Assembly (NCBI GenBank): GCA_016946835.1
Contig: JACVTC010000068.1
Location: 184,501-248,500 of the forward strand
DNA: 64,000 nucleotides
Origin: Neocallimastix lanati (nom. inval.)
Lineage: Eukaryota; Neocallimastigomycota; Neocallimastigomycetes; Neocallimastigales; Neocallimastigaceae
Direction of reading: 5' to 3'
Below the pieces are notes generated by a model. The model saw only the letters and a list, made by a program, of their open reading frames with translations, had not been told where the DNA came from and ran no database searches. Of this stretch, positions 11,018-23,239 are shown in pieces (positions within the stretch are counted from its first letter, which is position 1; every line of letters starts with the position of its first letter). A program made the position numbers and the translations under genes.

Positions 11018-12594
11018 ATTTTTTTTTTTTTGAGAAAGAACACAGAAGAACACAAAATTGCTTAAATAGAACGAATATATAAAATAATTTTTTTTTATAT
11101 GTATATATTTATATTTCTTTTATTTAATTTATTTAAAGTATAGTTTTATAGAGAATTTTATTTTATAATATTTATATATATATAGATTTGAACAAAAAGA
11201 TGATAAAGTAAGTATTATCAAAAAAGGAAGATAAATATTATAGAGGAAATATGTATATTATTATTATTTTTTTTTTAATAATAGAATACTAAATTATTTT
11301 TATAGAAAAGAAAAAAATTATATATATATATATATATTTTTATTTAATATTATTTAAATAGGGTTTTATAAAGAAATTTTTTTTATATGGATTTTAACAA
11401 AAAAAATGATAAAGTAAATCTTATTAAAAAGGAAGACAAATATTATTGAAGAAATTTTTTTTTTTTTTTATGAACAAATTCCAAAATGAAGAATAGTTTT
11501 AAGCAATAGAAAAGGCTTGTTAGTAGAATTATTATTATATAAATTAGTAATTTTTTTTGTATATATTTTAATAAGGGACAATCAAATATATGTTATAACT
11601 TTATTATTATTTTCGATTCCCGCAAGCATTTACTCTGCGTCTTTCGACCTCTACTATTTAACCGTCAGTTCTAAGTAACCTTTAACTATTCCTGCCTATT
11701 AAAACAAGGGCTTTATGGATTTTTCAATTAAAGGTCTGATATTGAAACCTTATTAAATAGAGCTCTACTCCCCCGCTTATACAAGTAAACGCTCTTATCT
11801 ACTTTCTAATAAAAAGTTATTTTAATAATTTATTATACCTGAATTTAATCAAGCTACCAATAAATTACTATATATTGTATATTCCCGGAAAACGTTACTG
11901 ATTTTAGAAATAATTAAATAATAACTTTTTATTTAATTAATAATACGGAATTATTTAATTCACCTATCCCAATCGATGAGCCTTTAGCTATAGAGTTTTT
12001 CATCTAACAGCCGCTCTCCCTGATGGTAGGTATTGAATGAATTTAGTATTCTAATATTAAGAAAATAAAAATTTAAAATTAATAATTATAAAACTTATTT
12101 ATTATTGTTGAATAAAACTAATTATTCCAAGTTTTTCAATATCTTGAAAAATCCTCTTGATAGACTTTCCAGATAGAACAAACTCTCTTAATGGAAGTAA
12201 TTATTTTAATAATAAATAAGAATTGAGCAGAAGTGCTCTTCTAAAATGTAATTTTTTTTGAATTATTATAATATTGTTATTATTATAAACTATTATTATA
12301 TATAAATAATATATATATATTTTTATATTATTTTTATTATTTTTTTATTATTATTATAAGTAAAAATAAATGTTTTATTATAACAAATAAAATTTACTAT
12401 TTAAGTTTCACAAAAAAATTTTTTTTTTGTATAAAATTTTAGTAACTAAGTAGAAAAATTAAATAATTTTTCCAAAATAAATCAAAGTTTTATAAATTTT
12501 AGATTCCCTTTAACAAAAAAAAATAAGTTTAAATAAAAAAAATTATATATTTAATATTTATTTTAAGGTTCTTTTCATCTTATAATGTGTTTCA
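11018..12594 (-). other. Leader of element A
   Basis: About 1.58 kb between the primer site and gag. AT-rich flanks enclose a stretch of more balanced composition (about 11610-12240) with no open frame. It could hold RNA structures for packaging or translation. No homology to a known RNA is recognised. Confidence 0.6.
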
Positions 12595-12614
12595 GGCGCC
12601 CGGATTCTCCACCA
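12595..12614 (-). other. Primer-binding site of element A
   Basis: On the minus strand this reads TGGTGGAGAATCCGGGCGCC, 8 bases from the end of the 5' LTR. It starts with TGG, the complement of the tRNA CCA end, as gypsy primer sites do. The tRNA species cannot be named from memory. Confidence 0.75.
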
Positions 12615-12622
12615 AATTTTCA

Positions 12623-13762
12623 TGACACGGGCTGGGATTGAAACACTAAGATATTCAAAACAAAATAAATAAATATTAACACACAAAAATGAATTTGGAA
12701 TCAAAAAAAATTAATTTTTAAAATATTTTTTATTTAAAATTAAAACTAAAATTATTTTGTTCCCGTATTAAAAAGAAAGAAATTTATTCTTCTTTTTATA
12801 CTTTTATTTTAAAACATTTATTTATCATTTATATATTCCTTATAAAAAACTATTATACTATTTTATTTTAATTTTTAACTAATATTTTAAATTGCTCTTT
12901 TTTTAAAAAAAATAACATTTATTAAATAAAAATTAAATTAGAGATTGTATCATGAAGGGCATTCCGGGCGCGTTAGCTTCTTCTTAATATTGTTTTCAGA
13001 GAGAGAATTATACAGAATTGATATTTTCTGTATTTTAGATCATTTTTATTATTGAAATTCTTCTGTATTTTAGTTCATTTTTATTTTAATAAAGATTTAA
13101 TTTATTTTTGATTTTTGTTTTATTTTTAGTTTATTTCAAAGGTTTAGAAAATATTACACAGAAACTTATAATTCTGTATTTTATATTAATAATTTTTATA
13201 GGTTTTTATTATACTTTAATATAAAAATAAGAATTAGTAATGATTTAAATTATATATAATTTTTAATAAGAATATTTAGTAATAATTTTTATTATATTTA
13301 ATTTTAATAAAAGATTTTTATTAAAATATTTAATAATAATTTTCATTATATTTGATATTAATAAAAGATTTTATAAATAATATTTAATAATAATTTTTAT
13401 AATATTTAATATTAATAAAAGAATATTTAAAAATAATATTTATTATATTTAATATTAATAAAAGAGATTTATAAGAATATTTAATAATAAATTTTTATTA
13501 TATTTGATATTAATAAAAGATTTTAATAAGAATATTTAATAATAATACTTATTATATTTAATATTAATAAAAGAAATTTATAAGAATATTTAATAATAAT
13601 TTTTATTATATTTGATATTAATAAAAGAATATTTAATAATAATTTTATTATATTTAATATTAATAAAAGATTTTAATAATAAGATTTAATAATAATTTTT
13701 ATTATTTTATTATTAAGAGTATTTAATAGGAAATACAAGGTATTTAGTGACACCCCGTATCA
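12623..13762 (-). repeat. LTR of element A (5' LTR)
   Basis: Begins TGACACGGG and ends CCGTATCA on the plus strand, matching the left LTR over its length. Unique half first, then the array of about 50-bp units (about 13240-13700). About 6% different from its partner in the first 145 bases by eye. Confidence 0.93.
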
Positions 13763-15400
13763 AAAAAATTAAATTTAGGGAATATTATTACTGGTATAAT
13801 TGTTAGAAATTAATACCATGGATCTGTAAAAGGAGACACTAAAATAGATTACAATAACAAAGGCACAATAAATTATATTTTATTAAAAAAATTTTTTATT
13901 AAAAATATAATTTATTAATATTTAATATTTATTGATAGTTATTTGTTCAATAACAATTACATCGAAAAAAAATGTGAAAAGTATCTTCTATTTATACTTT
14001 TCCTAAATACATTGATAATATATTATTTTATTTAAATTACATATATTTTAATATAAAACTATCTTAATGAATTTTATTAAATAATAAATTTATAAACTAT
14101 TACTAAATTTAGAAAAATATAATTATTAATTAAACTAAATACTAAATAATTAAAATTAAGTATATTTATTATATATTTATTATTTTAATATTATAAGTAA
14201 AGTCTTTATATATTTTCGATTTAAAAACAATGTTAAAGGAGTCATGATTAAATTTTGAAACTTAATTTCGCAAAATAAATTATTAATTTATTTTGTTTTA
14301 AACTTTAATTAATTCATTTAAATTATTTTAAAACAGTAATTTTCTCAGAATTATTACATTAAAATTTTGTCTTGTGGCTTAAAGAATATAATTCAAAAAT
14401 TTAGTTCATATGATTTATTTACATTATTTATTATTTTATAAATCAAAGAATAATTTACATTTTTGAATTACACAAGAAAAATTTTAATTTAAAATGTGAT
14501 TGGGATAATCACATCTTTACAGGATCAAACTACATAGGGTTCGATTCACACTTATTATTTTATAGTTTTACTCTAAAATATCTAGAAGATACTTTATAGT
14601 TCAAGAAATTACTAGAATTTCTTGATAATTCTTATGTTTAATTAATTAAAATTTATTCTATTATATTCTTAATTCTATTATTTTCTATTTTTTCTAAATT
14701 TTTCGATTTTTAAAAACTTTTTCGAATCCTTTATTTTTTATTTTTTAATAACTTTCGAAAAAAAATATAAATGAGTAAAATTCATAATAAAAAATATTCT
14801 TTTCTTTGTATTTTTTATTTTAATTCTTTAGTTAATAAATTTTAATTTTTAATAAAACTCTTTGTAAAAATATTAATACTATATCAAGCCTTGCGGCTTA
14901 TAGTATTATAATAAATATAAATAATAAAATTTTAAAAAAAAAATAAAATTATAAAAGAAAATTTTTATTTCAATGTTTTTTTTAATACTTATTATAATAA
15001 TCTGTTATTATAAAAAAAACCGAAACACAAAAGAAAAGCCACGTTTTGATATATCTGCCTTTTGTTTAGTTTTTTTGAAATTCTTCCGAATTTTTTTCTG
15101 GATCTTGTATCTTTTGTTTCTTAAATTTTGGGGCATTTTTTTGGTACGCTCAGATCTTCGGTTCCCTTTTGTTCTTGGCTTTTTAGATTTCTTAGTTTTG
15201 AACTTGGTTTCTGTTCCTATTGGTTAAGGATTCCTGGTTCTTTGTTCTCACTTTCAATTAAATCTTTTTTTTAGTGTCTGGCATCTCTCTTTGGGCTTAG
15301 CTTTACTTCTAGAATTACCAGTTTTTAAAAGGTCATAAGGTTTTGGTATTAATAACTTTCTCTAAGGAATTCCGAAAATCTTCTAAACGTAAAAAAAAAA
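13763..15400. other. AT-rich stretch, no gene seen
   Basis: No supported gene. A slightly GC-richer patch at about 14498-14556 has box A/box B-like spacing (see the findings). An open stretch at 14973-15227 has unusual Phe/Leu-rich content but no recognisable domain. The region may contain the 5' LTR of element B, but no border is visible. Confidence 0.5.
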
Positions 15401-15419
15401 ATTTGACATAAAAATTCTT

Positions 15420-16011
15420 TAAGAAGTTCTAAAATACTAGGAGCGGTTAGAGCTCATAAACAGAGTTTCGGCGGTTATTAACTAGTTTCAGTAGGTTAGA
15501 AACTATAGCCGTTAATTATTTGAATATAAACGGGCTTCAAAACCCTAGAGTGTAAAGAGTGTGTGGATTAAAAGAAAACCACATCTTACTAACCGACTTT
15601 AACAGTTCGGTGGTTGCTCTATTCGAATAAGTTCTGGCGAATAAGGAACTATAGTCACCGAAGGCTACAGGTTGGTCGTGAAGGTAAAACGACTTTAAAA
15701 TATATAGTTTATAATTTTTTATTTTGATGTCTAGTATATATCTCTAGTTAGTAACTCTTTTCGGTTTTTTATTTTGTTGTAAGGCATAAAAGAGTGAAAT
15801 TTAGTCTAGTTTTTATATTTACCAAATTAATTTAAAAAAAAAAATTAAATCAGCAAATAAACTAAAAGCCTAGAAAAATAATAATTTACCATAACATTCG
15901 CATTTGGGAGCATCTAAATAATAATAATAATAGTAATTTTAATAAATAAATAATAAATAAACTTACCTATTGCAATTATTAAACTGGTTATATAATTTAA
16001 TAATTCTTTCA
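15420..16011 (+). other. Leader or LTR end of chromovirus B
   Basis: Less AT-rich than its surroundings (15420-15700 has many GGT, CCG and GGC runs) and without an open frame. It lies directly before gag and is probably the U5/leader part of the element. A patch with TTTGGGAGCATCT (about 15903-15915) is a possible but unproven primer site. Confidence 0.5.
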
Positions 16012-16830
16012 ATGTCTTCTTCATCAAACGATTTTCATTTTAATGGTGATTCAACTAAGCTCAGAGGATTTTTAGCTTATATTGGATTAGCCATCGCTCT
16101 TCGTACTGAATAATTCACTAATAATCCGTTAAAAGTAGCTTATACCATCACTTTGTTAAGAGATGAAGCTATGGATTGGGCTGCAGACTTGATGAATGAA
16201 AATAACCCAGTCCTTGACAATTTTAACGCTTTCATTGAACTTATGAAGGATAGATTCAGTAACGTAGATGCAGTTTTTAATTGTAATCAAGCTCTTATGC
16301 ATATTAAGCAAAAAGCGTATAATAAAGTCACTGATTACAATAATGAATTCCTCAGACTTTCGTAAAAAAAGACTGGAATGAATTTGCCTTAATGGATGCT
16401 TATATTGAAGGGTTGCTACCAAAACTTCAAGAAAGAGTAATTAGTTTGTTCCCTCCTCCTGCCAAATTAAGTGAACTAATGCGAATTACCAATCGTATAG
16501 ATCATCAAATGACTCGATTCGCAATAATCAACAACTACAATTCTAGAAATAATAGCAATAATAATAATTCTTGTAATAAAAGAAAGAATTTTAGATTTAA
16601 CTCTTGCAATAATAGAAATATTAATCCTAATTTTCCTTCCAGATCAAATAATAAATCTAATTACTCTCATTTATCTCCTGAAGAAAGAGAAATAATTAAG
16701 GAAGGGATTTGCCTATATTGTGAACAATCAGGTCATAAATTAATAAATTGTCCAAAAAAAGCAAATAAACCTGGCTCCTCCCATATGGCTAGATCTAATT
16801 CTTCTATGAAATTTAATAAGAATTGTATTA
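16012..16830 (+). pseudogene. Chromovirus B gag and zinc knuckle
   Basis: Starts at ATG 16012 (MSSSSNDFHFNGDSTKLRGF). Capsid-type text follows (LRDEAMDWAADLMNENNPVL, FIELMKDRFSN), then DAYIEGLLPKLQERVISLFP and an Asn/Ser/Arg-rich linker. The nucleocapsid knuckle is CLYCEQSGHKLINC at about 16711-16752, a full CX2CX4HX4C. The capsid shows the usual retrotransposon gag (Pfam Retrotrans_gag) style with W-A-A/Y and F-F spacing. Broken in a few places. Confidence 0.88.
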
Positions 16831-17430
16831 TTAAGTGTTCCTTTAATTACAAAAATAAATGGATTAAAGTTAAGGCTCTTATAGATTCCGGCTTCGACTT
16901 GAATCTTATGGATACTAATTTTGCTAAAATTAATAATTTTAAGCTTGTATATGACAATTTAGAAGCTGATAACATTACTGGTAGGAAAGGACATTGTTAA
17001 TAAAACTATCCCAATATTATTCAAAATTAGTAACTTTCAGGTCTTAACAGAATTTTTTGTTTGATTTAAATGACAAATTTTGGTATTTAATTGGTTATAG
17101 ATTTCTTAAAGAAAATAAATCATTAATTGATTTCAACAATAATATCTTAATTTTTTGTAATGGTAATAATAATGTTTCGAATTCTTCTTTATTAGAAGCA
17201 TAACCTTCAACCTCGGTTAATTCTACTTCACTTTCTCTTTCTTCTAATACTTCCGACTCAATCTCTTCGAAATCAGCCTATTCCAGTTCATGCACCCCTA
17301 ATAATTCTTTGATTGATAATTCTTCTATTTCTCCTTCATTGTTGAAGAATTCAATTGCTTAATCCCCAAACATGGATACTCCAAATAAAACACACCCCGT
17401 TATTTACCAAGAATCCTTATATTCAGTGAA
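16831..17430 (+). pseudogene. Chromovirus B protease and spacer
   Basis: VKALIDSGFDLNLMDTNFAK at about 16868-16927 carries the D-S-G catalytic triad of retroviral-type aspartic proteases. The rest of the protease is decayed. It is followed by a Ser-rich, low-complexity spacer up to the start of RT. The protease would process the Gag-Pol polyprotein. Confidence 0.8.
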
Positions 17431-18230
17431 GAAGAAGCTAAAATCTTACCTCCTCATTCTAGTTTTGATTATGCTATTGACCTTAAACCTAATGCTAATT
17501 TGTATTGTAGTGCAATTTATCCTCTTACAATTCCCGAAGAAATAGCTTTAGAAAAAATTATTAAAGACTATTTAAAATAAGGTTTTTTTGTTCGGTCAAA
17601 ATCCCAAGCTGGTCATTCAATTTTATTTGCTCCAAAAGATAATGGTGAGTTACGTATGCGTATTGATCTTAGGAAACTTAATGAAATCACCATTAGAGAT
17701 AGTTATCCTATACCTTTAACAATTGTCATTTTTAATAAAACTCCTGGTCATAAGTATTACTCTAAGCTTGAATTGAAATCTGCTTACTTCCAAATTCGAA
17801 TCAGGCCAGGTGATGAATACAAAATAACTTTTGTATGTAGCCTAGGACACTTTGAATTTAGAATTATGCCTTTCGGTTTCAAAAATGCACCCGCCTGTTT
17901 TCAAAGAATGATTGATCTTGCATTAAGTGATTATTTAGGTAAATTTTGCTATGCCTATATTGATGATATTATCATTTTTTCTGATGATCTTTTTGAACAC
18001 TATTTACACGTTAAAAAAGTACTATTACAACTTAGGAAATTTCATTTACATGTTAACCTTGAAAAATGTGAGTTTGATAAGTTCAAAGTTAAATTTTTAG
18101 GATATTATGTATCTTCAGAAAGTCTTAAGATGGATATTAAGAAAGTTTCAGCAATTTTAGATTTGTCTATTCCAACTACAGTTAAAGAAGTTCAATCGTT
18201 TCTTGGCCTAGCCAATTTCTACAGACGTTT
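17431..18230 (+). pseudogene. Chromovirus B reverse transcriptase
   Basis: Clear Ty3/gypsy RT: MRIDLRKLNEITIRDSYPIP, YSKLELKSAYFQIRI, FRIMPFGFKNAPACFQRM, and the catalytic YIDDIIIFSDD. Also present are VNLEKCEFD and VKFLGYYVS, which mark the gypsy thumb, and VQSFLGLANFYRRLIKNFAK at its end. From about 17656 the frame stays open into RNase H, so this domain is well kept although the element as a whole is broken. Confidence 0.95.
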
Positions 18231-18804
18231 AATAAAAAATTTTGCTAAAATTGCTTATTCTCTTAATAAGCTTAAAAGAAAAAATAATACTTTTGTATGG
18301 TCAAAAGATGCTAATGACTCCTTTGAACTTCTTAAACGTTCTTTTACTTCTGCTCCCATTTTTATTCCTGCTGATCCTAATTCTCAATTTTTTGTTGAAA
18401 CGGATGCAAGTAATTTTGCGCTTGGATGTATTTTATCCCAAGTTAGCTCTAAAGATAATAAACTTCATCCAATTACTTTCTATTCAAGAGCTTTTACCTC
18501 TGTTGAATGCAATTATCTAATTTATAATAAAAAGTTAATTGCTATTAAGACTGCTTTTGAAACTTGGAGGTACTATTTAGAAGGTGCTAAGAAATTTATT
18601 AAAATTCTTATTGACCATAGAAATCTACTCTACTTTAAGAAACTCGAACAACTATCACAACGTTTAATTAGATGGTCAATGTTCTTTACTCATTATAACT
18701 TTCAAATTGAGTATCGTCCAGGTTTTAGCGGTGGTAAGTCAGACGTTTTATCCCGTCCTGATTATGATAATCATGAACCTGCTAAACCTTACCAAGTAAC
18801 TTAA
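18231..18804 (+). pseudogene. Chromovirus B RNase H
   Basis: Continuous with RT. FFVETDASNFALGCILSQ holds the first catalytic Asp, followed by LHPITFYSRAFTSVECNY, LIAIKTAFETWRYYLEGA and IDHRNLLYF, then LIRWSMFFTHYNFQIEYRPG and SDVLSRPDY. These are the standard gypsy RNase H blocks in order. Confidence 0.95.
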
Positions 18805-18839
18805 ACCGGAAAATTTTTGTTTTACTTCAAGGATCTCTA

Positions 18840-19900
18840 TTGAATCAAATCTACAAGATGAAATTAAAAAGTGTTACTCCAAACTCCAAGGACCCTTTCT
18901 TTAATAATGTTAAGATATATTTTGAAAAGCCTTCCGCTGATGATAAGTCCATTGCATCTGTTGAACACCTTTCATTCTCCAATGGTATTCTTTTATATTA
19001 CAATCATATTTATATTCCTGAATGCCTTAGATTTAAAATTCTTTGTTCTTATCATGATTCCCGTACTTCTGGCAACTTTGGCATAAATAAAACCTCTGGC
19101 TTAGTTTCTAGAAATTATTGGTGGCCTGGTATGTATAAGGATATTAAAAAATATTTTCGTTCTTGTAATATTTGCTGCGCTTCAAAGGTTCCTCGTCATT
19201 GAACCTTATGATTTACATAAATCTTTACCTATTGGTAATAATCCTTGGGAATCAATTTCAATGGATTTTATTACTGACCTTCCCTCTTCCAATAGAATGT
19301 CTTGTATTCTTGTCATAGTTGATCGCTTTACGAAGATGACTCATATTATTCCTTTTAAATCAGTTCCTTCTGCTGAGGCTTGTGCTGTACAATTTCTTAA
19401 CTCCATTTTCAAATTTCATGGTTTGCCAAAGGATATTGTGTCAGAGAGAGATACTCAGATTACTACAAAATTTTGGAATAGATTATTTAATTTACTTCAT
19501 GTTGATCTTTGCTTATCCTTTGCTCATCATCAGCAAACTAATGGTCAAACGGAGAGGGTAAATGCAATACTTGAACAATATTTAAGATGTTATATCAATT
19601 ATCAACAAAATAATTGGATAGAATATTTATCTCTTGCAGAATTTGCTTACAATAACACAATACAAGAATCTGCAAATGCTACCCCTTTCTTTCTTAATTA
19701 TGGTTTTAATCCTAAATTTGATCCTTCTACTCCAGATGCTTCTATTGTCAGTCGTGCTGAAATTATTGCTAAAGACTTAAAGGTATTAAGAAATGTACTT
19801 AAAGAAAATCTTCAAAGTGCTGTTGATTTTCAAAAAAAAATATTATGATGATAAACATATGTCTCCGCCTGAGTTTAAAGTTGGCTCAAAAGTTTAGCTG
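18840..19900 (+). pseudogene. Chromovirus B integrase
   Basis: HHCC zinc domain: HDSRTSGNFGINKT, YWWPGMYKDIKKYF and CNICCASKVPRH. DDE core: MDFITDLPSSNRM, VDRFTKMTHIIPF, HGLPKDIVSERDTQITTKFW, and HHQQTNGQTERVNAILEQYL with the final Glu, then AEFAYNNTIQESANATPFF. Integrase would insert the cDNA. Well kept, with a few breaks. Confidence 0.94.
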
Positions 19901-20312
19901 ATAAGGAACGATTTAATAAATAATAAAAAAGGTAAACTTTCTCCAAAGAAATCTAGTCCATTTACTATTCTAAAGTTTCAGAGATAAGCTATAAATTAAA
20001 GCTTCCAAACTCTTTCAGGATATTTCCTGTTTTCCACATTTCACTTCTTGAGCCAGCCTATGAAAATGAATTTACAGAAAGAAATATCCCAACTCCAAAA
20101 CTTAATGGAGAAAAAGAATATGAAGTTGAATCTACTCTTGATTCAAAATATTTCATAACCAAATTAAGTATTTAATTTATTGGAAAGGTTATGATGATTC
20201 TGAAAACTCATGGGAACCTTTTGAGAATCTTCATTGTAATAAATTTCTTGCTGAATTCCACAAGAAGTATCCAAATAAACCAAAACCTAAGACGTCTGGA
20301 ATCCGTCTTTAA
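19901..20312 (+). pseudogene. Chromovirus B integrase C-terminus and chromodomain
   Basis: The GPY/F-like barrel area (LSPKKSSPFTI, then RIFPVFHISLLEPAYE in another frame) is followed by a chromodomain core, YWKGYDDSENSWEPFENLHC, with the aromatic and W-E-P residues typical of histone-mark readers. In chromoviruses this domain directs integration to heterochromatin. The stop after the chromodomain at 20310-20312 is followed within 15 bases by repeat G. Confidence 0.88.
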
Positions 20313-20326
20313 GGAAAAGAGTTATA

Positions 20327-20640
20327 ACAGAATCAATAACTTACAGTTAATATTTATTTATTTAATTATTAATTTTTTTTAAATTAATAACAAAACAATG
20401 ATTATTAAAACTAATAAAACAAAAAAATAAAATATTTATTATTTATAATAATTTACTTACATTTTAAAAATATTGATTATTAAAAGAAACTAATAAATTA
20501 AAATATTAATAATAATTTATTGAACTTTTTAGTTTTTGGGTTAAGTTAAATAAAAATTTATTATTTATTATTTATTTTGATTTTATAATTTCGTTATTTA
20601 TCATTAAATGATGAAGAATGAAATTATAAATTCAAATATT
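20327..20640 (+). repeat. LTR-like repeat G, copy after element B
   Basis: Begins GTTATAACAGAATCAATAAC and matches 2731-3716 with internal length differences. Its place after the chromodomain suggests that it is the 3' LTR of B. The right border is not seen, and similarity becomes unclear after about 20600. Confidence 0.55.
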
Positions 20641-21599
20641 ATAATAAAATTTATTTAAAAATAAATTTTTACCTTAAATTAGATTAAATTATCTGAACCT
20701 TAAATAATTCTGCCTTAATAAAATTAAAATTAAAAATCCATCATGATCTTCTAGAAAATTTATATTTTAGAATAATATTGTAACAATTTTAAAAGATAAC
20801 TTTTAATAATCTTATTTTTATCGACGATATTATTTCTTTATTATTATTCTTTTATTTCTTACTTATTCCTTTATTCCTTTAATAAATTATAATTATTCTT
20901 TTATTTCTTTTAATATAAAAATATTTATTTTTTTATTTCATTTTCTTACTAAAATTATAAATACCTTAAGTTCGTGTAAAAATATAAATACTTGTAAATA
21001 TTTCTTTTAATTATTCTTCGTTGTTATTAGATTATTAAATTAATAAAATAATGAATAATAACCAAAATAAAACAAATAAAATAAATTAGATAATTATAAA
21101 AAAAAATTAATAAAGATAAATAATAATTATATTTTACATTATAATTAAATAAATATAAAATAAAATAGCTTAATAAAATTATAAATTTTAGCTATAATTT
21201 AGGAGAGTTTAGAAATATTAGAAAATAGTAAAAATAAATTATTCTATAATAAATAATTAATAATTAATAAAAATTTATTATATACATAATTATTATAAAT
21301 AAAGTTAATAATAAAAAAATTTAATAATAAAATTTTAATAAAATATAAAAATTGATAATTCATTTAATGTGTAATTAAATAATTATTAATTTAGTTAATA
21401 AAAATTATTTATAATTAGTTATTAAACTAGAAAATAATAATAAATAATAATAAATAATAATAAATAATATTAATAAATAATAGATTATAAAATAATTTTG
21501 ATAGGCAATTACCACTTTTAGAATAATTTCTAAATTAAGATAATTGTTACTTTTTATCAATTAACGCCCAATGTGGGGGGGGAGAAGAAACAAACAATA
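20641..21599. other. AT-rich stretch, no gene seen
   Basis: No coding signal. The only notable feature is a run of nine G at about 21574-21582 in nearly GC-free DNA, directly before a gypsy fragment. Confidence 0.6.
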
Positions 21600-22937
21600 T
21601 TGAAGGGTAAAAGCAATTAATCAAATAGTTGAATCAGTCCCAGAAAAAATAAGAGTACAATTCGAAAATTTAATTAACATATATAAGAATTGTATAGCTA
21701 CTTCTTTGTCTCAACTAAGTATGGCAAAATTAGAACCCCACACAATAATCACTACTACAAATAAACCTATCAAATTTAAGCCGTATAAACTTTCAAAGGA
21801 ACACTCAGACATAATTAAAAATGAAATTATCTCGCTTTTAGAGAAAGAACTAATCATTCCTTCCCATTCTTCATGGTCCTTTCCTGTATTATTAGTAGAA
21901 AAGAAAAACGGGAAAGGAGAACGTGCATAAACTACAAAAAACTAAATGAAATAACAGTAAAAGACTCATGAACTTCCTTTTATAGACGAATTAATATACT
22001 CAGTTAATGCTGTAAAAATATTCTCTTCTTGATTGATATTCTGGATATCAAAAAATTCCAATATCCAGATGATATAGAAAAAACTACCTTCACAACGAAA
22101 TTCGGAAACTACAATTTTAAAGTAATGCCCTTTGGTTTGGCTAATGCACCCGCTACATTTCAACGAGAGATGAATAGTATTCTTTTACCTTTACTCGGAA
22201 AGTGTCTTTTTGTATATCTTGATGATATAGTAATTTACTCTAAGTCTTTAAAAGAACATCTAGATCATCTCGAACAAGTCTTTAAAATATTCTCTATGTA
22301 TAATCTTTCATTAAATATACAAAAATGTAAATTCTTCCAAGAACGTATCAAAGTTCTTGGACATGTATTAACTTCTAAAGGACTAAAAACTATTCCTTCA
22401 AAAGTCCAAAGTATTGCTCAATGGGATAATCCAAAAGATGTAAATGAATTAAGATCATTCTTAGGTCTAGGAAGCTACTACAGAAAGTATATCAAAAATT
22501 TCTCTATAATCGTTGATCTACTTTTTCAATTATTAAAGATAAATACAAATTTTGTATGGTCAACTAAATGCCAAGAAGCTTTTGAAACTATTAAAGAATG
22601 CTAACTTTCAGACTCAATTCTTATTTATCCTGACTTCGAAAAAGACTTTATTGTTAGAACCGATGCCTCTACAAAAGGTATTGGAAGTGTTCTTTTACAG
22701 AAGGAAGGGGATAATCTAGAACATCCAATATGCTGCATAAACAGAACACTTTCAAAATCAGAAAAAAATTACTCAGCCACCGATCTAGAAGGACTAGCTG
22801 TAATATTTAGTATAAATCATTTTAGGCAATATATAATTAGCAGTAAAAATCCAACCAATTTCATAACTGATCATAAACCATTATTTGGTCTTTTTAAGAA
22901 AAGTATTCCTACATCAAGCATTAAGAATTATTTTTAA
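21600..22937 (+). pseudogene. Gypsy RT-RNase H fragment
   Basis: Fossil plus-strand fragment of a gypsy element of the A/E lineage. Parts: PHTIITTTNKPIKFKPYKLS and SSWSFPVLLVEKKNG (RT start), YNFKVMPFGLANAPATFQRE, VYLDDIVIYSKSLKEHLDHL (catalytic YLDD), VNELRSFLGLGSYYRKYIKN, then RNase H with FIVRTDASTKGIGSVLLQKE and YSATDLEGLAVIF, ending at FITDHKPLFGLF. No LTR, gag or integrase adjoins it. Broken in a few places. Confidence 0.92.
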
Positions 22938-23239
22938 GGAATAATATTTTGAATTTTTTATACCTTTCATTTTAAATATATACATAAGTGATTATTCTCA
23001 ATATTAAATATTAAATTAAATTAATCACTATTTTGACAAATATTATTGGTATTAATTATTGTGAAATTTAGTATTAGACCGAAATTTTAAAATCTGAATT
23101 ATATGAAATTGACATTTCAAAATTAATTAAATTGTAAAATTAAATGAAATTATTAAATATAGATTTTTATAAATTAACATTTGTGATTTTAGTGTGAATT
23201 ATTATTATTTTTAATTAAATGGTATGAAGATTTCGATAA
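22938..23239. other. AT-rich stretch, no gene seen
   Basis: No feature recognised between the gypsy fragment and the next decayed reading frame. Confidence 0.5.

Larger units (their letters stand above)
3717..13762 (-). mobile_element. Gypsy element A, both LTRs present
   Basis: Fossil Ty3/gypsy element of about 10.0 kb. Its LTRs (3717-4861 and 12623-13762) begin TGAYACGGG and end CGTATCA. The element is flanked by the same 5 bases, AAAAA, at 3712-3716 and 13763-13767. A purine tract abuts the left LTR and a TGG-starting primer site lies 8 bases from the right one, so its ends look whole. Parts on the minus strand: long leader, gag with a zinc knuckle, protease, Asn-rich spacer, RT and RNase H. 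No integrase was recognised. The coding part is broken in roughly ten places. LTRs differ by about 6% in the part compared by eye, indicating a moderately old insertion. Confidence 0.92.
15420..20640 (+). mobile_element. Gypsy chromovirus B
   Basis: Fossil Ty3/gypsy chromovirus on the plus strand. Order: GC-richer leader (15420-16011), gag, zinc knuckle, protease, RT, RNase H, integrase and chromodomain, ending at 20312. An LTR-like repeat (family G) starts at about 20327. The 5' LTR border is not resolved. Pol is the best preserved in the window, with one open stretch covering RT to the end of RNase H. About six to ten breaks overall. Confidence 0.9.

Noticed and set aside
14498-14556. tRNA gene
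   Set aside because: It has a GGGTTCGATTC box B-like string and a hairpin, but the T stem does not pair and no anticodon arm is found. At most a SINE relic.
14973-15227. Small membrane protein gene, Phe/Leu-rich
   Set aside because: Composition follows from T-rich DNA; no family, no start context, in a probable LTR/leader area.
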